Shown in pieces: positions 36,181 to 45,114 of a stretch of 64,000 nucleotides of DNA. Position 1 is the first letter of the stretch, and each line of letters opens with the position of its first letter. The DNA comes from Bacteroidales bacterium (lineage in GTDB: Bacteria; Bacteroidota; Bacteroidia; Bacteroidales; Muribaculaceae): the NCBI GenBank assembly GCA_019416285.1, contig DXXM01000003.1, forward strand, positions 1 through 64,000, read 5' to 3'. The position numbers and the translations under genes were made by a program. The notes beneath the pieces are model-generated. The model was not told the origin of the DNA. It searched no databases and was given only the letters and a program-made list of their open reading frames with translations.

Positions 36181-37035
36181 TTAGCCGTACTGGATTGTGC
36201 CGTCCTCGTTGCGGTACTGGTCGAAGCTCTTCTCGTACTGGTCCATGGCGCGGAGGCTCATACCCATGCTTGAGAAGCCGCCGTCGTGGAAGAGGTTCTG
36301 CATAGTCACCTTGCGGGTGAGGTCGCTGAACATCACGATACAGTAGTCGGCACATTCGTCGGCTGTAGCATTGCCGAGGGGCGACATGCGGTTGGCGAAG
36401 TCCATGAGCGACGACATGCCTTTCACGCCGCTGCCGGCAGTGGTCTGTGTGGGTGACTGCGAGATGGTGTTGATGCGGACATGCTTTTCGCGGCCGTAGA
36501 TGTAGCCGAAGCTGCGGGCGATTGACTCAAGGAGGGCCTTGGCGTCAGCCATGTCATTGTAGCCGAACATTGTGCGCTGGGCTGCGATGTAGCTCAGAGC
36601 CACGATGCTGCCGTGGTCTGCGATAGCGTCGAGTTTCTTGGCTGCCTGAATCATCTTGTGGAAAGAGATTGCAGATATGTCAAGGGTTTTGTTGAGAAGA
36701 TCGTAGTCGATATCGTCGTAGAGGCGTTTTTTGCGGACGTTGGGCGACATGCCGATTGAATGGAGCACGAAGTCGATTTTGCCATCGAGAATTTCCATGG
36801 ATTTGGCGAAAACCATCTCAAGGTCCTCGACATTGGTTGCGTCGGCGGGAATCACTTCAGCACCGAGCTTTTCACCGAGTTTGCTGACATCGCCCATGCG
36901 GACAGCCACCGGAGTGTTTGACAGAGTGATTGTTGCGCCTTCCTCTACGGCTTTCTCAGCCACTTTCCAGGCAATACTCATGTCGTTGAGCGCGCCGAAA
37001 ATAATGCCGCGCTTTCCTTTCAGAAGATTGTACAT
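36181..37035 (-). CDS. fabI: Enoyl-ACP reductase (NADH)
   Basis: The 284-residue short-chain-dehydrogenase-type enoyl reductase has the divergent FabI cofactor loop (GIIFGALNDMSIAWKVA), the LHSIGMSP segment and the active site Y-x6-K in GYNDMADAKA. It reduces enoyl-ACP in fatty acid elongation and is the target class of triclosan. Between its stop and the tRNA terminator lie short imperfect repeats of GGATTGTCCTGTTG (36121-36180). Confidence 0.93.
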   Translation of the reverse strand: MYNLLKGKRGIIFGALNDMSIAWKVAEKAVEEGATITLSNTPVAVRMGDVSKLGEKLGAEVIPADATNVEDLEMVFAKSMEILDGKIDFVLHSIGMSPNVRKKRLYDDIDYDLLNKTLDISAISFHKMIQAAKKLDAIADHGSIVALSYIAAQRTMFGYNDMADAKALLESIARSFGYIYGREKHVRINTISQSPTQTTAGSGVKGMSSLMDFANRMSPLGNATADECADYCIVMFSDLTRKVTMQNLFHDGGFSSMGMSLRAMDQYEKSFDQYRNEDGTIQYG

Positions 37036-37075
37036 TTTAGAAGGTGTTATTGTATGGTTTTATTGTTTCCGACTG

Positions 37076-37083
37076 CAAAGATA
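37076..37083 (-). promoter_or_regulatory. -7 element of fabI
   Basis: TATCTTTG on the minus strand (37083-37076) lies 41 bases before the fabI start. The -33 partner is weak. The divergent methyltransferase promoter lies 60-90 bases away. Confidence 0.5.
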
Positions 37084-37136
37084 CGGAGATTTCGTGTGAA
37101 AATGGGTATACAGAGCCGAATTTTAGGACAAATCTG

Positions 37137-37167
37137 TTGGATTATCGGAGTTATAGGCTTAATTTTG
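37137..37167 (+). promoter_or_regulatory. Promoter of the TrmH-type methyltransferase gene
   Basis: TTG at 37137-37139 and TAATTTTG at 37160-37167 are 20 bases apart. Transcription would start near 37174, about 23 bases before the ATG. Confidence 0.6.
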
Positions 37168-37196
37168 TACTGTTTTAACCTATTGTAATCCGCAAA

Positions 37197-38000
37197 ATGC
37201 CTGTCATACGAATAGAATCGCTCGACCATAGCGGCGTAGCTGTCTACGGCTCGCTGACTGAGGCGCAGCTCCGCAACCGTCTTGAACCCGAGAAGGGTAT
37301 TTTCATAGCCGAAAGTCCGAAAGTCATCAATGTCGCCATCGGCAGCGGCTACGAACCACTTTCGCTGCTCTGTGAGGAGCGGCATATCACGAGCGACGCC
37401 GCCTCGATAATAGAACGTTTCCCGGACATTCCGGTCTATACGGCTCCGCGCGAGCTTCTTGCCTCGCTGACGGGCTACACTCTGACCCGCGGTGTGCTCG
37501 CCGCCATGCGCCGGCGTCCTTTCCCACCTCTTGCCGGGCTACTTGCCGATGCACGCCGGGTGGTGGTGATTGACAGTGTGGTCGACACGACGAATATCGG
37601 CGCTATTTTCCGCTCCGCCGCGGCATTGGGCATGGACGCCGTGTTGCTGACGCGCCAGTCGTGTGACCCGCTCAACCGCCGCGCCATCCGTGTGTCGATG
37701 GGAACTGTGTTTCAGGTTCCCTGGGCATGGCTCGACGGGCCGGTGAGCTCTCTGCGCGACTATGGCTTCAAGACTGTGGCGATGGCGCTCACGGACAAAT
37801 CTGTGTCGCTCGACGCTCCGGAACTCAAGGAGGAGCCCCGCCTTGCGATAGTGATGGGAACCGAGGGTGACGGGCTGGCTCATAACACGATTGAGGAGGC
37901 AGACTACACGGTGCGCATCCCGATGGCCCACGGTGTCGATTCGCTCAACGTTGCGGCTGCCGCGGCAGTGGCCTGCTGGGAGCTGCGTTGCCGCGACTGA
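37197..38000 (+). CDS. TrmH/SpoU family RNA 2'-O-methyltransferase
   Basis: The 267-residue protein has an N-terminal substrate-binding domain and a C-terminal knotted SPOUT domain with the three SpoU motifs: VDTTNIGAIFRSAAALG, IVMGTEGDGL and IPMAHGVDSLNVAAAAAVACWE. It methylates a ribose in rRNA or tRNA; the specific nucleotide cannot be told by eye. It converges on the rhamnose operon, with a long inverted repeat between. Confidence 0.9.
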   Translation: MPVIRIESLDHSGVAVYGSLTEAQLRNRLEPEKGIFIAESPKVINVAIGSGYEPLSLLCEERHITSDAASIIERFPDIPVYTAPRELLASLTGYTLTRGVLAAMRRRPFPPLAGLLADARRVVVIDSVVDTTNIGAIFRSAAALGMDAVLLTRQSCDPLNRRAIRVSMGTVFQVPWAWLDGPVSSLRDYGFKTVAMALTDKSVSLDAPELKEEPRLAIVMGTEGDGLAHNTIEEADYTVRIPMAHGVDSLNVAAAAAVACWELRCRD

Positions 38001-38016
38001 GCTTTTGAGGATACAC

Positions 38017-38112
38017 AAAGACAGAAGTCACATAAGAGACATATAAAATTCAGGGCGTTGACAGCTTGTCAAGCCGTCTGAAATGTATGTCTGTTATGTG
38101 ACTTCTGTCTTT
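38017..38112. terminator. Long inverted repeat, probable bidirectional terminator
   Basis: A perfect 19-bp arm (38017-38035, AAAGACAGAAGTCACATAA) pairs with 38094-38112 and the stem continues imperfectly inward (AGACATA with TATGTCT; TTCAG with CTGAA). It lies between the convergent methyltransferase and rhaD genes; the arm ends are A/T runs on both strands, as a bidirectional terminator needs. Confidence 0.6.
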
Positions 38113-38184
38113 AGGAGACTAAAATACAGGTATAGCCTTAGCTTTCTACTCTATACTTTAATCTCTATACTTTCTCAGAGGAGC

Positions 38185-38994
38185 TTACTTCGGAAGATTG
38201 AAGGCAACGGTCATTTCGCGCATCTGCTCGTCGCTCATGCCGTCAGGCTCGAAGCCCATGTTTTTGGCGGCGATGTAGATGAGAGCTGACTTGTTGAGTA
38301 CGTCGATCTGGTCGAAAGCGGCCATCACGTCCTTCTCTACAGCGAAAACGCCATGTTTTTCCCAAAGGGTCACGTCGTAATCACCGAGTTCCTTGATAGT
38401 GGCTTCGGCGAGTTCGTTGGAGCTGGGGAGCTTGTAGGGGATAATGCCGAGACCGCGGGGGCAGAAAGCCTTTGTCTCGGGAATCATGCTCCAGAGAAGA
38501 TGAGTGGCCACGTCTTTGTCAAGGAATTTCTTGCAGTGGCTCATGGCTACGAGCTCAATCGGGTGAGTGTGGACAGATGCCTTGTAGTCCGAACCCTTCG
38601 AGATGAGGTAGTTGTGGACAGCGAGGTGTGAGGGAAGCTCCGAGGTGGGTTTCACAGGCTTGTCGGCGATAATCTCGTAGTGTGCGCAGTCGTCGGTGAT
38701 ACGGATGATTGAGCCGTTGTCCATGGGGCGGCGTGCGAGGTCACGCATGCGCATGTTTGTGCCTTTGCAGTAGAAGTAGCAGCCTTTGAGGTGGGGGAGT
38801 GTGAGGCCGATGGAAGTCACGGGGGCGATTGCGGGCATGTTGCGGATTTCGTCGTCGACATGTTCGGTGATGTTTACAGTGATGTTGCCGCCGTTGCGTT
38901 CAGCCCAGCCTTTTTGCCAGAGGTATCCGGCCACTTCAGCCACTTTCTCCACTTCTTCGCGGAGAGCGGGGCGATTGTCTAAGATAGATGCCAT
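38185..38994 (-). CDS. rhaD: Rhamnulose-1-phosphate aldolase
   Basis: The 269-residue class II aldolase has the zinc ligand region VHTHPIEL and the late H in LWEKHGVFAVEKD, with ERNGGNITVNI near the start. It splits L-rhamnulose-1-phosphate to DHAP and L-lactaldehyde. It is the last gene of the rhamnose operon, 37 bases after rhaT. Confidence 0.93.
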   Translation of the reverse strand: MASILDNRPALREEVEKVAEVAGYLWQKGWAERNGGNITVNITEHVDDEIRNMPAIAPVTSIGLTLPHLKGCYFYCKGTNMRMRDLARRPMDNGSIIRITDDCAHYEIIADKPVKPTSELPSHLAVHNYLISKGSDYKASVHTHPIELVAMSHCKKFLDKDVATHLLWSMIPETKAFCPRGLGIIPYKLPSSNELAEATIKELGDYDVTLWEKHGVFAVEKDVMAAFDQIDVLNKSALIYIAAKNMGFEPDGMSDEQMREMTVAFNLPK

Positions 38995-39031
38995 GTTAAA
39001 TTAAAAATGTGTATGGATTGATGATTGGTTT

Positions 39032-40063
39032 TCAGATTAACTGAGGGAGGAAACATGATACGATGAGCACCACGATGCCGATGATGAGCACGGTGATGGT
39101 GCTTTTCGAGCAGCCCTTCCACTCCTTGAGGATGATGCCCCATACGTTGGAGAACACCACGTTGAGCGCCATGAGGATGCAGAACGAGAGGGTCATCAGA
39201 GTGGGGGAGTCGGTGAGGAAGCCTTTGCCGAGTGCGAGGCCGAAGAACTGGCTGTACCACAGAGCGCCTGCGAGCAGACAGAACACGAGGTTGTTGGCGA
39301 GCACACCGGTCTTGCCGTAGTCGCTCCAGGTGTGGTTCTTCTGATTCTGATAGAAGCAGTAGACGGCGTTGGTCACAAAACCGCCCAGTGTCACAAGGAA
39401 GGTGGCGGGGAGGGTCTTGTAGATGTCGGGGGTGAGGTCGCCGAAGTTGATTCCGCTGCCGAATTCGAGGCCGACGTTGAAGCAGCCGCTCATGAAGCCT
39501 GCGAGCAGGGCGATGGTGATGCCTTTGGGGAAGTTGAAATCCTTGACGGCGGCTTTCTTCTCTTCCTCGCTGAGCGATGAGGCTTTCATCGAACCGGCTA
39601 CGCCGATGATGGCGATGCCGATGAGGGTGACAACCACGCCGAGTATTACGGAGAACGTGAGCTGCGACAGCGGATCGTTTTCAGGGAAGAAGATGTTGAG
39701 CAGGACGGGGCCCATGATGGTGCCGAGACCGGCGCAGGTGCCGAGGGCTATCGACTGGCCGAGGGCCACGCCGAGATAGCGCATCGAGAGTCCGAAGGTC
39801 AGACCGCCGACACCCCAGAGTGCTCCGAAGAGTATGGTCATCCAGATGTTGAACGATGGTGCGGCCGCGAACAGCTCAGTGAGCGAATGGCCGGCGGGAA
39901 CCGCCAGAAGCGCTCCGAGAAACGGAAGCACCAGCCACGCGAACACTCCCTGCACTATCCAGTAGCTTTCCCAACTCCATGATTTGATCTTGTTGATGGG
40001 GACATAGCAACTCGACTGACAGAAAGCACCGATGGCAATGATGAGTAGACCGATGAGTATCAT
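39032..40063 (-). CDS. rhaT: L-rhamnose/proton symporter
   Basis: The 343-residue membrane protein has about ten helices of the drug/metabolite transporter fold, with RhaT hallmarks such as CYVPINKIKSWSWESYW, GALWGVGGLTFGLSMRYLGVALG and GGFVTNAVYCF. It imports L-rhamnose. No outer-membrane SusC/D pair is linked, so rhamnose may enter through other porins or be released by enzymes encoded elsewhere. Confidence 0.92.
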   Translation of the reverse strand: MILIGLLIIAIGAFCQSSCYVPINKIKSWSWESYWIVQGVFAWLVLPFLGALLAVPAGHSLTELFAAAPSFNIWMTILFGALWGVGGLTFGLSMRYLGVALGQSIALGTCAGLGTIMGPVLLNIFFPENDPLSQLTFSVILGVVVTLIGIAIIGVAGSMKASSLSEEEKKAAVKDFNFPKGITIALLAGFMSGCFNVGLEFGSGINFGDLTPDIYKTLPATFLVTLGGFVTNAVYCFYQNQKNHTWSDYGKTGVLANNLVFCLLAGALWYSQFFGLALGKGFLTDSPTLMTLSFCILMALNVVFSNVWGIILKEWKGCSKSTITVLIIGIVVLIVSCFLPQLI

Positions 40064-40096
40064 TTGCTTGTGTTTTCAGATTCCGTGATTATATCT

Positions 40097-40221
40097 GTAG
40101 GGACGCGATATATCGCGTCCGTTGTCAGACCTGTTGTTGTCAGGACTGTGCCGGTACAGACTTTTTTCATCTGTCGTAGTATTGTTCCGGCTGTTGCGGA
40201 CGCGATATATCGCGTCCCTAC
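40097..40221. repeat. Inverted pair of REP-like palindromes between rhaA and rhaT
   Basis: GGACGCGATATATCGCGTCC, a perfect 20-bp palindrome, occurs at 40101-40120 and 40198-40217. With flanks, the left copy reads GTAG-palindrome-G and the right copy is its exact reverse complement (C-palindrome-CTAC), giving 25-bp arms about 76 bases apart. The pair fills the 177-base gap between rhaA and rhaT. Confidence 0.75.
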
Positions 40222-40240
40222 TGATATGAACTGAAATGGT

Positions 40241-41494
40241 TTATCGTTTTGAAGTCACCTCTGCTTCGTATTTTTCCACTTCGGGGATGAAACTTTCGCC
40301 GACGGGGACGTTGTTCTTGAGACAGAACATGTCGTAGACGGCGTTCCAGGGGAGGTTCTTGCACTCTTCGAGGAGGGCGAGGCGCTGGAATTTCTTGTCG
40401 GCGAGCTCGTATTTGCGGAGGGTTTCGGTCGGTTCGAGGAGGGCGCGGAGCATACACTTCTGGGCTGCGCGGCTACCGATGACGTATGCGCCGATGCGGT
40501 TGAGTGTGCCGTCGAAGTAGTCGAGGCCGTAGTGAACGCGGTTGAGGGCGCCTGCGCGGACGATTTCGCTGAAAAGGTCAAGTGTGGGGTCGTCCATGAT
40601 GGTCACGTGGTCGGAGTCCCAGCGGATGGGGCGGGATACGTGGAGCATGAGCTCGGGCACGAAGAGAAGCATGGCTGATACCTTGTCGGCTACGCTTTCG
40701 GTCGGATGGAAGTGGCCGGTGTCAAGGGTAATCATCATGTCGTTCTTGGCGGCGTAGGAGGTGTAGAAGTCGTTGGAACCTACGGTATAGCTCTCAAGAC
40801 CGATACCGAATACCTTTGATTCCACGCAGTCCTTCATCCAGTCATATTTGTGCTCGAAAATCTGGTCGAGAGAGTCCTTGAGGAGCTCGCGGTACATGTA
40901 GCGGTTCACGGTGATGTCCTTCGAACCGTCGTGAACCCAAGTGTTCATGATACAGGGATCCTGCTGGGCCTCGCCGATAGCCTGTGAGATGGCGCGGCAG
41001 CGCTTGGAGTGCTCGATCCAGAAATCGCGGATGCTCTTGTCGGGGTTCGAGAGGCTGAGGTCGCCGCTCTTGGGGTGAGAGAAAGAAGTCGAGTTGAAGT
41101 CGAGTTTGATATCGTTGGCTTTGCCCCAGTCAATCCAGCTCTGGAAATGTTCAACGGTACACTGGTCGCGGTCAACGTACTTGCCGCCGAAGTCGCCGTA
41201 GATTTCGTGGAGGTTCAGACGGTGCTTGCCGGGGATGAGGCTCATGGCGTAGAGCACGTCGGCACGGAGTTCGTCGATGTTGCGGGCCTTGCCGGGATAG
41301 TTGCCGTTGACCTGGATGCCGCCTGTGAGCGAACCGCCCTGGTTTTCAAAACCGGCCACGTCGTCGGCCTGCCAGCAGTGCATGCTGAGGTGGAAGTCCT
41401 GCATCTGCTCGAGCACCTTGTCAGTATCGACGCCAATGGCTGCATAGCGCTCCTTGGCGATTTCATAAGCCTTTTTTACTAATTCTTCTTTCAT
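40241..41494 (-). CDS. rhaA: L-rhamnose isomerase
   Basis: The 417-residue metal-dependent isomerase has the barrel motifs of RhaA: MHCWQADDVAGFE, KLDFNSTSFSHPKS, NTWVHDGSKDI, LDTGHFHPTES and HVSRPIRWDSDHV. It converts L-rhamnose to L-rhamnulose. It lies 84 bases after rhaB. The leader includes CCTTAATC just before the ATG. Confidence 0.95.
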   Translation of the reverse strand: MKEELVKKAYEIAKERYAAIGVDTDKVLEQMQDFHLSMHCWQADDVAGFENQGGSLTGGIQVNGNYPGKARNIDELRADVLYAMSLIPGKHRLNLHEIYGDFGGKYVDRDQCTVEHFQSWIDWGKANDIKLDFNSTSFSHPKSGDLSLSNPDKSIRDFWIEHSKRCRAISQAIGEAQQDPCIMNTWVHDGSKDITVNRYMYRELLKDSLDQIFEHKYDWMKDCVESKVFGIGLESYTVGSNDFYTSYAAKNDMMITLDTGHFHPTESVADKVSAMLLFVPELMLHVSRPIRWDSDHVTIMDDPTLDLFSEIVRAGALNRVHYGLDYFDGTLNRIGAYVIGSRAAQKCMLRALLEPTETLRKYELADKKFQRLALLEECKNLPWNAVYDMFCLKNNVPVGESFIPEVEKYEAEVTSKR

Positions 41495-41578
41495 GATTAA
41501 GGTAGGTAAAATGGTTTGTTATTTAATAGATTTGTTTTTTGGGATTCATGTGAGAATGGAGAGGAGAGCCCGGGATGC

Positions 41579-43012
41579 CTATCGCGGAAGATAGGTTTTG
41601 GTCTCGGTCGAGCTGACAGCCACCTTGCGCATCTCGGCGAGGTCTTTCACACGGCCGTCGGCACGGAGCTGTACGAGGATATTTCCGAGAGCGGTCGATT
41701 CGGATGGTCCGGCCACAACGGGGATACCGATTGCGTCGGCCGTGAGCTGCATGAGGTGTGCGTTCTGGCAGCCGCCGCCTATCACGTGGAGCGTGTTGAT
41801 TTCGTTGGGTGAAAGTTCGCGGAGCCAGCCGAGCACCTCCTTGTAGCGCAGGGCGAGGCTGCGGAATATCACTCTCATGAAGTCGGCCGCTGTCTCGGGC
41901 ATAGCCTGACCGGTCTTGCGGCATGCCTCCTTGATGGCCTCGGTCATGGATGCGGGGTTGGCGAAAGCGGGGTCATCGGGATTGATGGTGCTCTCGATAT
42001 CCGACTTCGTGTAGAGAGCGCAGAGGTCCGCCACATTTTCGGGCGCGTCCTTCAGCTCAGCCCTCGAGCGCTCGAGCAGCCAGAGGCCGCAGATGTTCTT
42101 GAGGAAGCGGATTGAACCGTCGATGCCACCCTCGTTGGTGAAGTTGTAATCAAAAGCCTTTTTGTTGATAATCGGGCCGGGAGCCTCGATTCCGAGGAGT
42201 GACCATGTGCCGCAACTGAGATATGCGAATTTCTCGTCCTTGGCTGGCACGCCGATTACTGCCGAGGCGGTGTCGTGACCGGCTACGGCTATCACGGGCA
42301 CGGCTCCGAGACCGGTGAAATGCTGCACTCCGGGAGTGAGTGTGCCGATTTCGAAACCGGGGTTCACGAGTTTGCCGAAGCGCTCGGGGGTGAGACCGAC
42401 TTTCTCAAGCAGTTCGGCGTCGAGCTGTCCGGTATTGGGGTTGAGAATCTGCGATGTCGATGCCACGGTGTATTCTGTCACGGCATTGCCGGTGAGCATA
42501 TAGGCGAGGGCGTCGGGCATGAAGAGAATCTTGTCGGCGGCCGCAAGCGCGTTGCCATCTTTTTTGTTCAGGGTGTAGAGCTGGAAGAGGGTGTTGAAAT
42601 CCATGAACTGGATACCGGTTTTCTCATACACCTTCTCGCGCGGCATTTCCTCGCAGAATTTGTCGACCGCACCGGTGGTGTGCGGGTCGCGGTAGCAGTA
42701 GGGGAGACCTGCAATCGAGCCGTCGGCGTGGAAGTAGGCCACGTCGCAGCCCCAGGTATCGATGCCGATAGAGCGGGCTTGGGCACCGATTTCACCGAGT
42801 TTCACGGAGGCTGTCCGGAGGCCGGTCAGGATTTCGTGATAGAGACCGGGGAGGTTCCAGAATATGTGGCCTCCTATGGGAAGCATCGGATGCTTGAAAC
42901 GGTGGATTTCTTCAGTCTCGACCTTTTGGCCGTCAAATGAAGCGAGAATCACTCGACCGCTTGTCGCACCGAGGTCGACAGCGATATAATAGTTCTTTTC
43001 GTCAGCTTTCAT
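41579..43012 (-). CDS. rhaB: Rhamnulokinase
   Basis: The 477-residue FGGY-family kinase begins with the phosphate-binding loop AVDLGATSGRVILA and holds GIDTWGCDVAY, AGHDTASAV and the C-terminal HVIGGGCQNAHLMQLTADAIG. It phosphorylates L-rhamnulose at C1. It lies 41 bases after rhaM. Confidence 0.95.
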   Translation of the reverse strand: MKADEKNYYIAVDLGATSGRVILASFDGQKVETEEIHRFKHPMLPIGGHIFWNLPGLYHEILTGLRTASVKLGEIGAQARSIGIDTWGCDVAYFHADGSIAGLPYCYRDPHTTGAVDKFCEEMPREKVYEKTGIQFMDFNTLFQLYTLNKKDGNALAAADKILFMPDALAYMLTGNAVTEYTVASTSQILNPNTGQLDAELLEKVGLTPERFGKLVNPGFEIGTLTPGVQHFTGLGAVPVIAVAGHDTASAVIGVPAKDEKFAYLSCGTWSLLGIEAPGPIINKKAFDYNFTNEGGIDGSIRFLKNICGLWLLERSRAELKDAPENVADLCALYTKSDIESTINPDDPAFANPASMTEAIKEACRKTGQAMPETAADFMRVIFRSLALRYKEVLGWLRELSPNEINTLHVIGGGCQNAHLMQLTADAIGIPVVAGPSESTALGNILVQLRADGRVKDLAEMRKVAVSSTETKTYLPR

Positions 43013-43053
43013 GGCGAGTGTTAGCGTTTGATATTTTGATTGGTTAAAGTTTG

Positions 43054-43371
43054 TCAGTCAAGATGCCACACTTCCTTTACGGGAACCGTGACGGGTGAAT
43101 TGTCGGGGTTGACCTCCATGATGTCGGCCATGTGGTCCCACCAGCGGTGGGTGATTTCGTCGGCGGCCTCGACATCCTGTGAATTGGCCTCCCCCTCCAC
43201 TTCCTGATAGGAGAAGAGGATATTTGTGTCCTTGTCCCAGAATATGGAATAGTTTCTTATTCCGGATTCCTGGATGTGTCTGCACAGTTCCGGCCAGATG
43301 GCTGCGTGGCGGCGCTGATACTCCTCCTCGCAGCCAGGCTTGAGGAACATTTTGAAGGCAAATCTTGTCAT
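43054..43371 (-). CDS. rhaM: L-rhamnose mutarotase
   Basis: The 105-residue protein matches RhaM/RhaU (MTRFAFKMFLKPGCEEEYQRRHAAIWPEL, IRNYSIFWDK, WWDHMADIM). It interconverts rhamnose anomers so that the isomerase is fed. It leads the operon rhaM-B-A-T-D. Its leader contains AACCTTAAATCTAA shortly before the ATG. No AraC-type rhamnose regulator is adjacent. Confidence 0.92.
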   Translation of the reverse strand: MTRFAFKMFLKPGCEEEYQRRHAAIWPELCRHIQESGIRNYSIFWDKDTNILFSYQEVEGEANSQDVEAADEITHRWWDHMADIMEVNPDNSPVTVPVKEVWHLD

Positions 43372-43474
43372 GGTGCTTAGATTTAAGGTTATAATAAAAA
43401 TAGTAATTGTTATGATAGGTTTTTGTTATTTCGGGTTACTATGGTGGTATGGGGAGGAGGGAGTTTCATACATG

Positions 43475-44794
43475 TCATTTCTCACGCATGAACACGTTGA
43501 TTGGCGTCCCGTGGAAGTCCCACGTATCCCTGATTTTGTTTTCGAGATAACGGCGGTAGGGTTCCTTGACCCACTGAGGCAGGTTGCAGAAGAAAATGAA
43601 GGTGGGAATCGGAGAGCCTTTGAGCATGGTGACATACTTTATTTTGATGAACTTGCCCTTGTTGGCTGGCGGCGGATAGGCGGCTATCGCTTCGAGCATC
43701 ACGGTGTTGAGCTGCGAGGTCGGGATGACGCGCTTGCGGTTCTCGCAAACATGAAGGGCTGTTTCGAGCACCTTGAATATGCGCTGTTTTGTCAGAGCCG
43801 AAGCGAAAATAATGGGGAAGTCCACGAATGGGGCGAAGCGCTCGCGGATGGCCTCCTCGTAGTGCCTGATGGCTTCCTTCGATTTGTCCTCCACGAGATC
43901 CCATTTGTTCACCACTACCACCAGACCCTTCTTGTTGCGCTGGATAAGCGAGAAAATGGCCACGTCCTGGGCCTCGATGCCACGGGTGGCGTCAATCATG
44001 AGGATGCACACGTCCGACGCCTCGATTGCGCGGATGGAGCGGATGACAGAATAGTATTCGATATCCTCGTTGACTTTGGTTTTCTTGCGGATACCTGCTG
44101 TGTCGACCAGATAGAAGTCAAATCCGAACTTATTGTAGCGCGTATAGATTGAATCGCGTGTCGTGCCGGCGATGTCGGTGACGATGTGGCGTTCCTCCTC
44201 CATAAATGCGTTGACAAGCGAGGATTTTCCTGCGTTGGGTCGGCCGACTATGGTGATTTTCGGGATGTTGTCGAGCTCTTCCTCGTCATCCTCGTCCTTT
44301 ACGGGCATTTTGGCCACCACTTCATCGAGAAGGTCACCGGTGCCGTAGCCGCTGACGGCCGACACACCGATGGGGTCGCCCAGTCCGAGGCTGTAGAATT
44401 CGGCGATATTGTAGAGCGAGTCGCCGGCGTCAACCTTGTTGGCCACGAGAATTACGGGCTTGGTGGAGCGGCGCAATATTTCGGCCACCTGGTCATCGAG
44501 GTCGGTGACACCGTTTGTCGCGTCAACGACAAACAATATCTCATCTGCCTGCTCTATTGCAAGCTGAACCTGCTTGTTGATTTCGTTTTCGAATATATCT
44601 TCGCTGTTCACCACCCATCCTCCGGTGTCGACAAGCGAAAATTCCTTGCCGTTCCAGTCGACCTTGCCATACTGTCTGTCGCGTGTGGTGCCGGCTTCGT
44701 CGTTGGTGATGGCGGTGCGGGTTTGTGTCAGTCTATTGAATAAAGTGGACTTCCCGACGTTGGGTCGGCCCACTATTGCTATCATTTGTCCCAT
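43475..44794 (-). CDS. der: Ribosome biogenesis GTPase Der
   Basis: The 439-residue protein has two tandem GTPase domains, each with its P-loop (GRPNVGKST near residue 10 and GRPNAGKSS near residue 185), and a C-terminal KH-like domain. The start at 44794 ([15 protein letters not shown]) gives the standard Der length; an 18-residue upstream extension is not needed. Der helps assemble the 50S subunit. Confidence 0.95.
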   Translation of the reverse strand: MGQMIAIVGRPNVGKSTLFNRLTQTRTAITNDEAGTTRDRQYGKVDWNGKEFSLVDTGGWVVNSEDIFENEINKQVQLAIEQADEILFVVDATNGVTDLDDQVAEILRRSTKPVILVANKVDAGDSLYNIAEFYSLGLGDPIGVSAVSGYGTGDLLDEVVAKMPVKDEDDEEELDNIPKITIVGRPNAGKSSLVNAFMEEERHIVTDIAGTTRDSIYTRYNKFGFDFYLVDTAGIRKKTKVNEDIEYYSVIRSIRAIEASDVCILMIDATRGIEAQDVAIFSLIQRNKKGLVVVVNKWDLVEDKSKEAIRHYEEAIRERFAPFVDFPIIFASALTKQRIFKVLETALHVCENRKRVIPTSQLNTVMLEAIAAYPPPANKGKFIKIKYVTMLKGSPIPTFIFFCNLPQWVKEPYRRYLENKIRDTWDFHGTPINVFMREK

Positions 44795-44852
44795 ACTATT
44801 GATGATTGTTGCGGTATAAGACCATAAAGCATGGCTTATATCATGCAAATTT

Positions 44853-44940
44853 AACCAATTATTTCTTAACCCGCAACAATAAGCGTGCCTTTTAAGGCCT
44901 TTGTGTAAACTTAAATTAGCGGGATAAGAAATATTTGGTT
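44853..44940. repeat. Long inverted repeat upstream of der
   Basis: AACCAATTATTTCTTAACCC (from 44853) and its near-complement ending at 44940 form 22-bp arms with two mismatches. The 44-base middle holds a smaller palindrome GCCTTTTAAGGC (44887-44898). It occupies the der 5' region. It may be an mRNA leader structure, a terminator remnant or a small mobile repeat. Confidence 0.6.
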
Positions 44941-45001
44941 AAATATTGTTAATCCAAAGAAATTTCTTTCGAAATTATTTGGAGATATTTGTCGGAGTCG
45001 C

Positions 45002-45080
45002 TACTTTTGTAACAAGTTTTTCATGGTATTAGATTTAAGGTAAAAAAGTTATTCGTCGTGATGACGAGTAATTTTTTTTG
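45002..45080 (+). ncRNA. Candidate small RNA between der and mdh
   Basis: On the plus strand a -7 element TACTTTTG (45002-45009) is followed by about 30 bases (TTTTTCATGGTATTAGATTT region) and a terminator hairpin TTATTCGTC/GACGAGTAA with an eight-base T-run ending near 45079. Transcript about 45016-45079. The hairpin also ends in a T-run on the minus strand, so it could simply terminate mdh. A second hairpin (TTGTCCCGCA/TGCGGGACAA, 45079-45100) abuts it. I recall similar CATGGTATTAGATTTAAGG strings from other Bacteroidales but cannot verify. Confidence 0.4.
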
Positions 45081-45114
45081 TCCCGCATTTTGCGGGACAA
45101 GTTCTAATAGGTTC

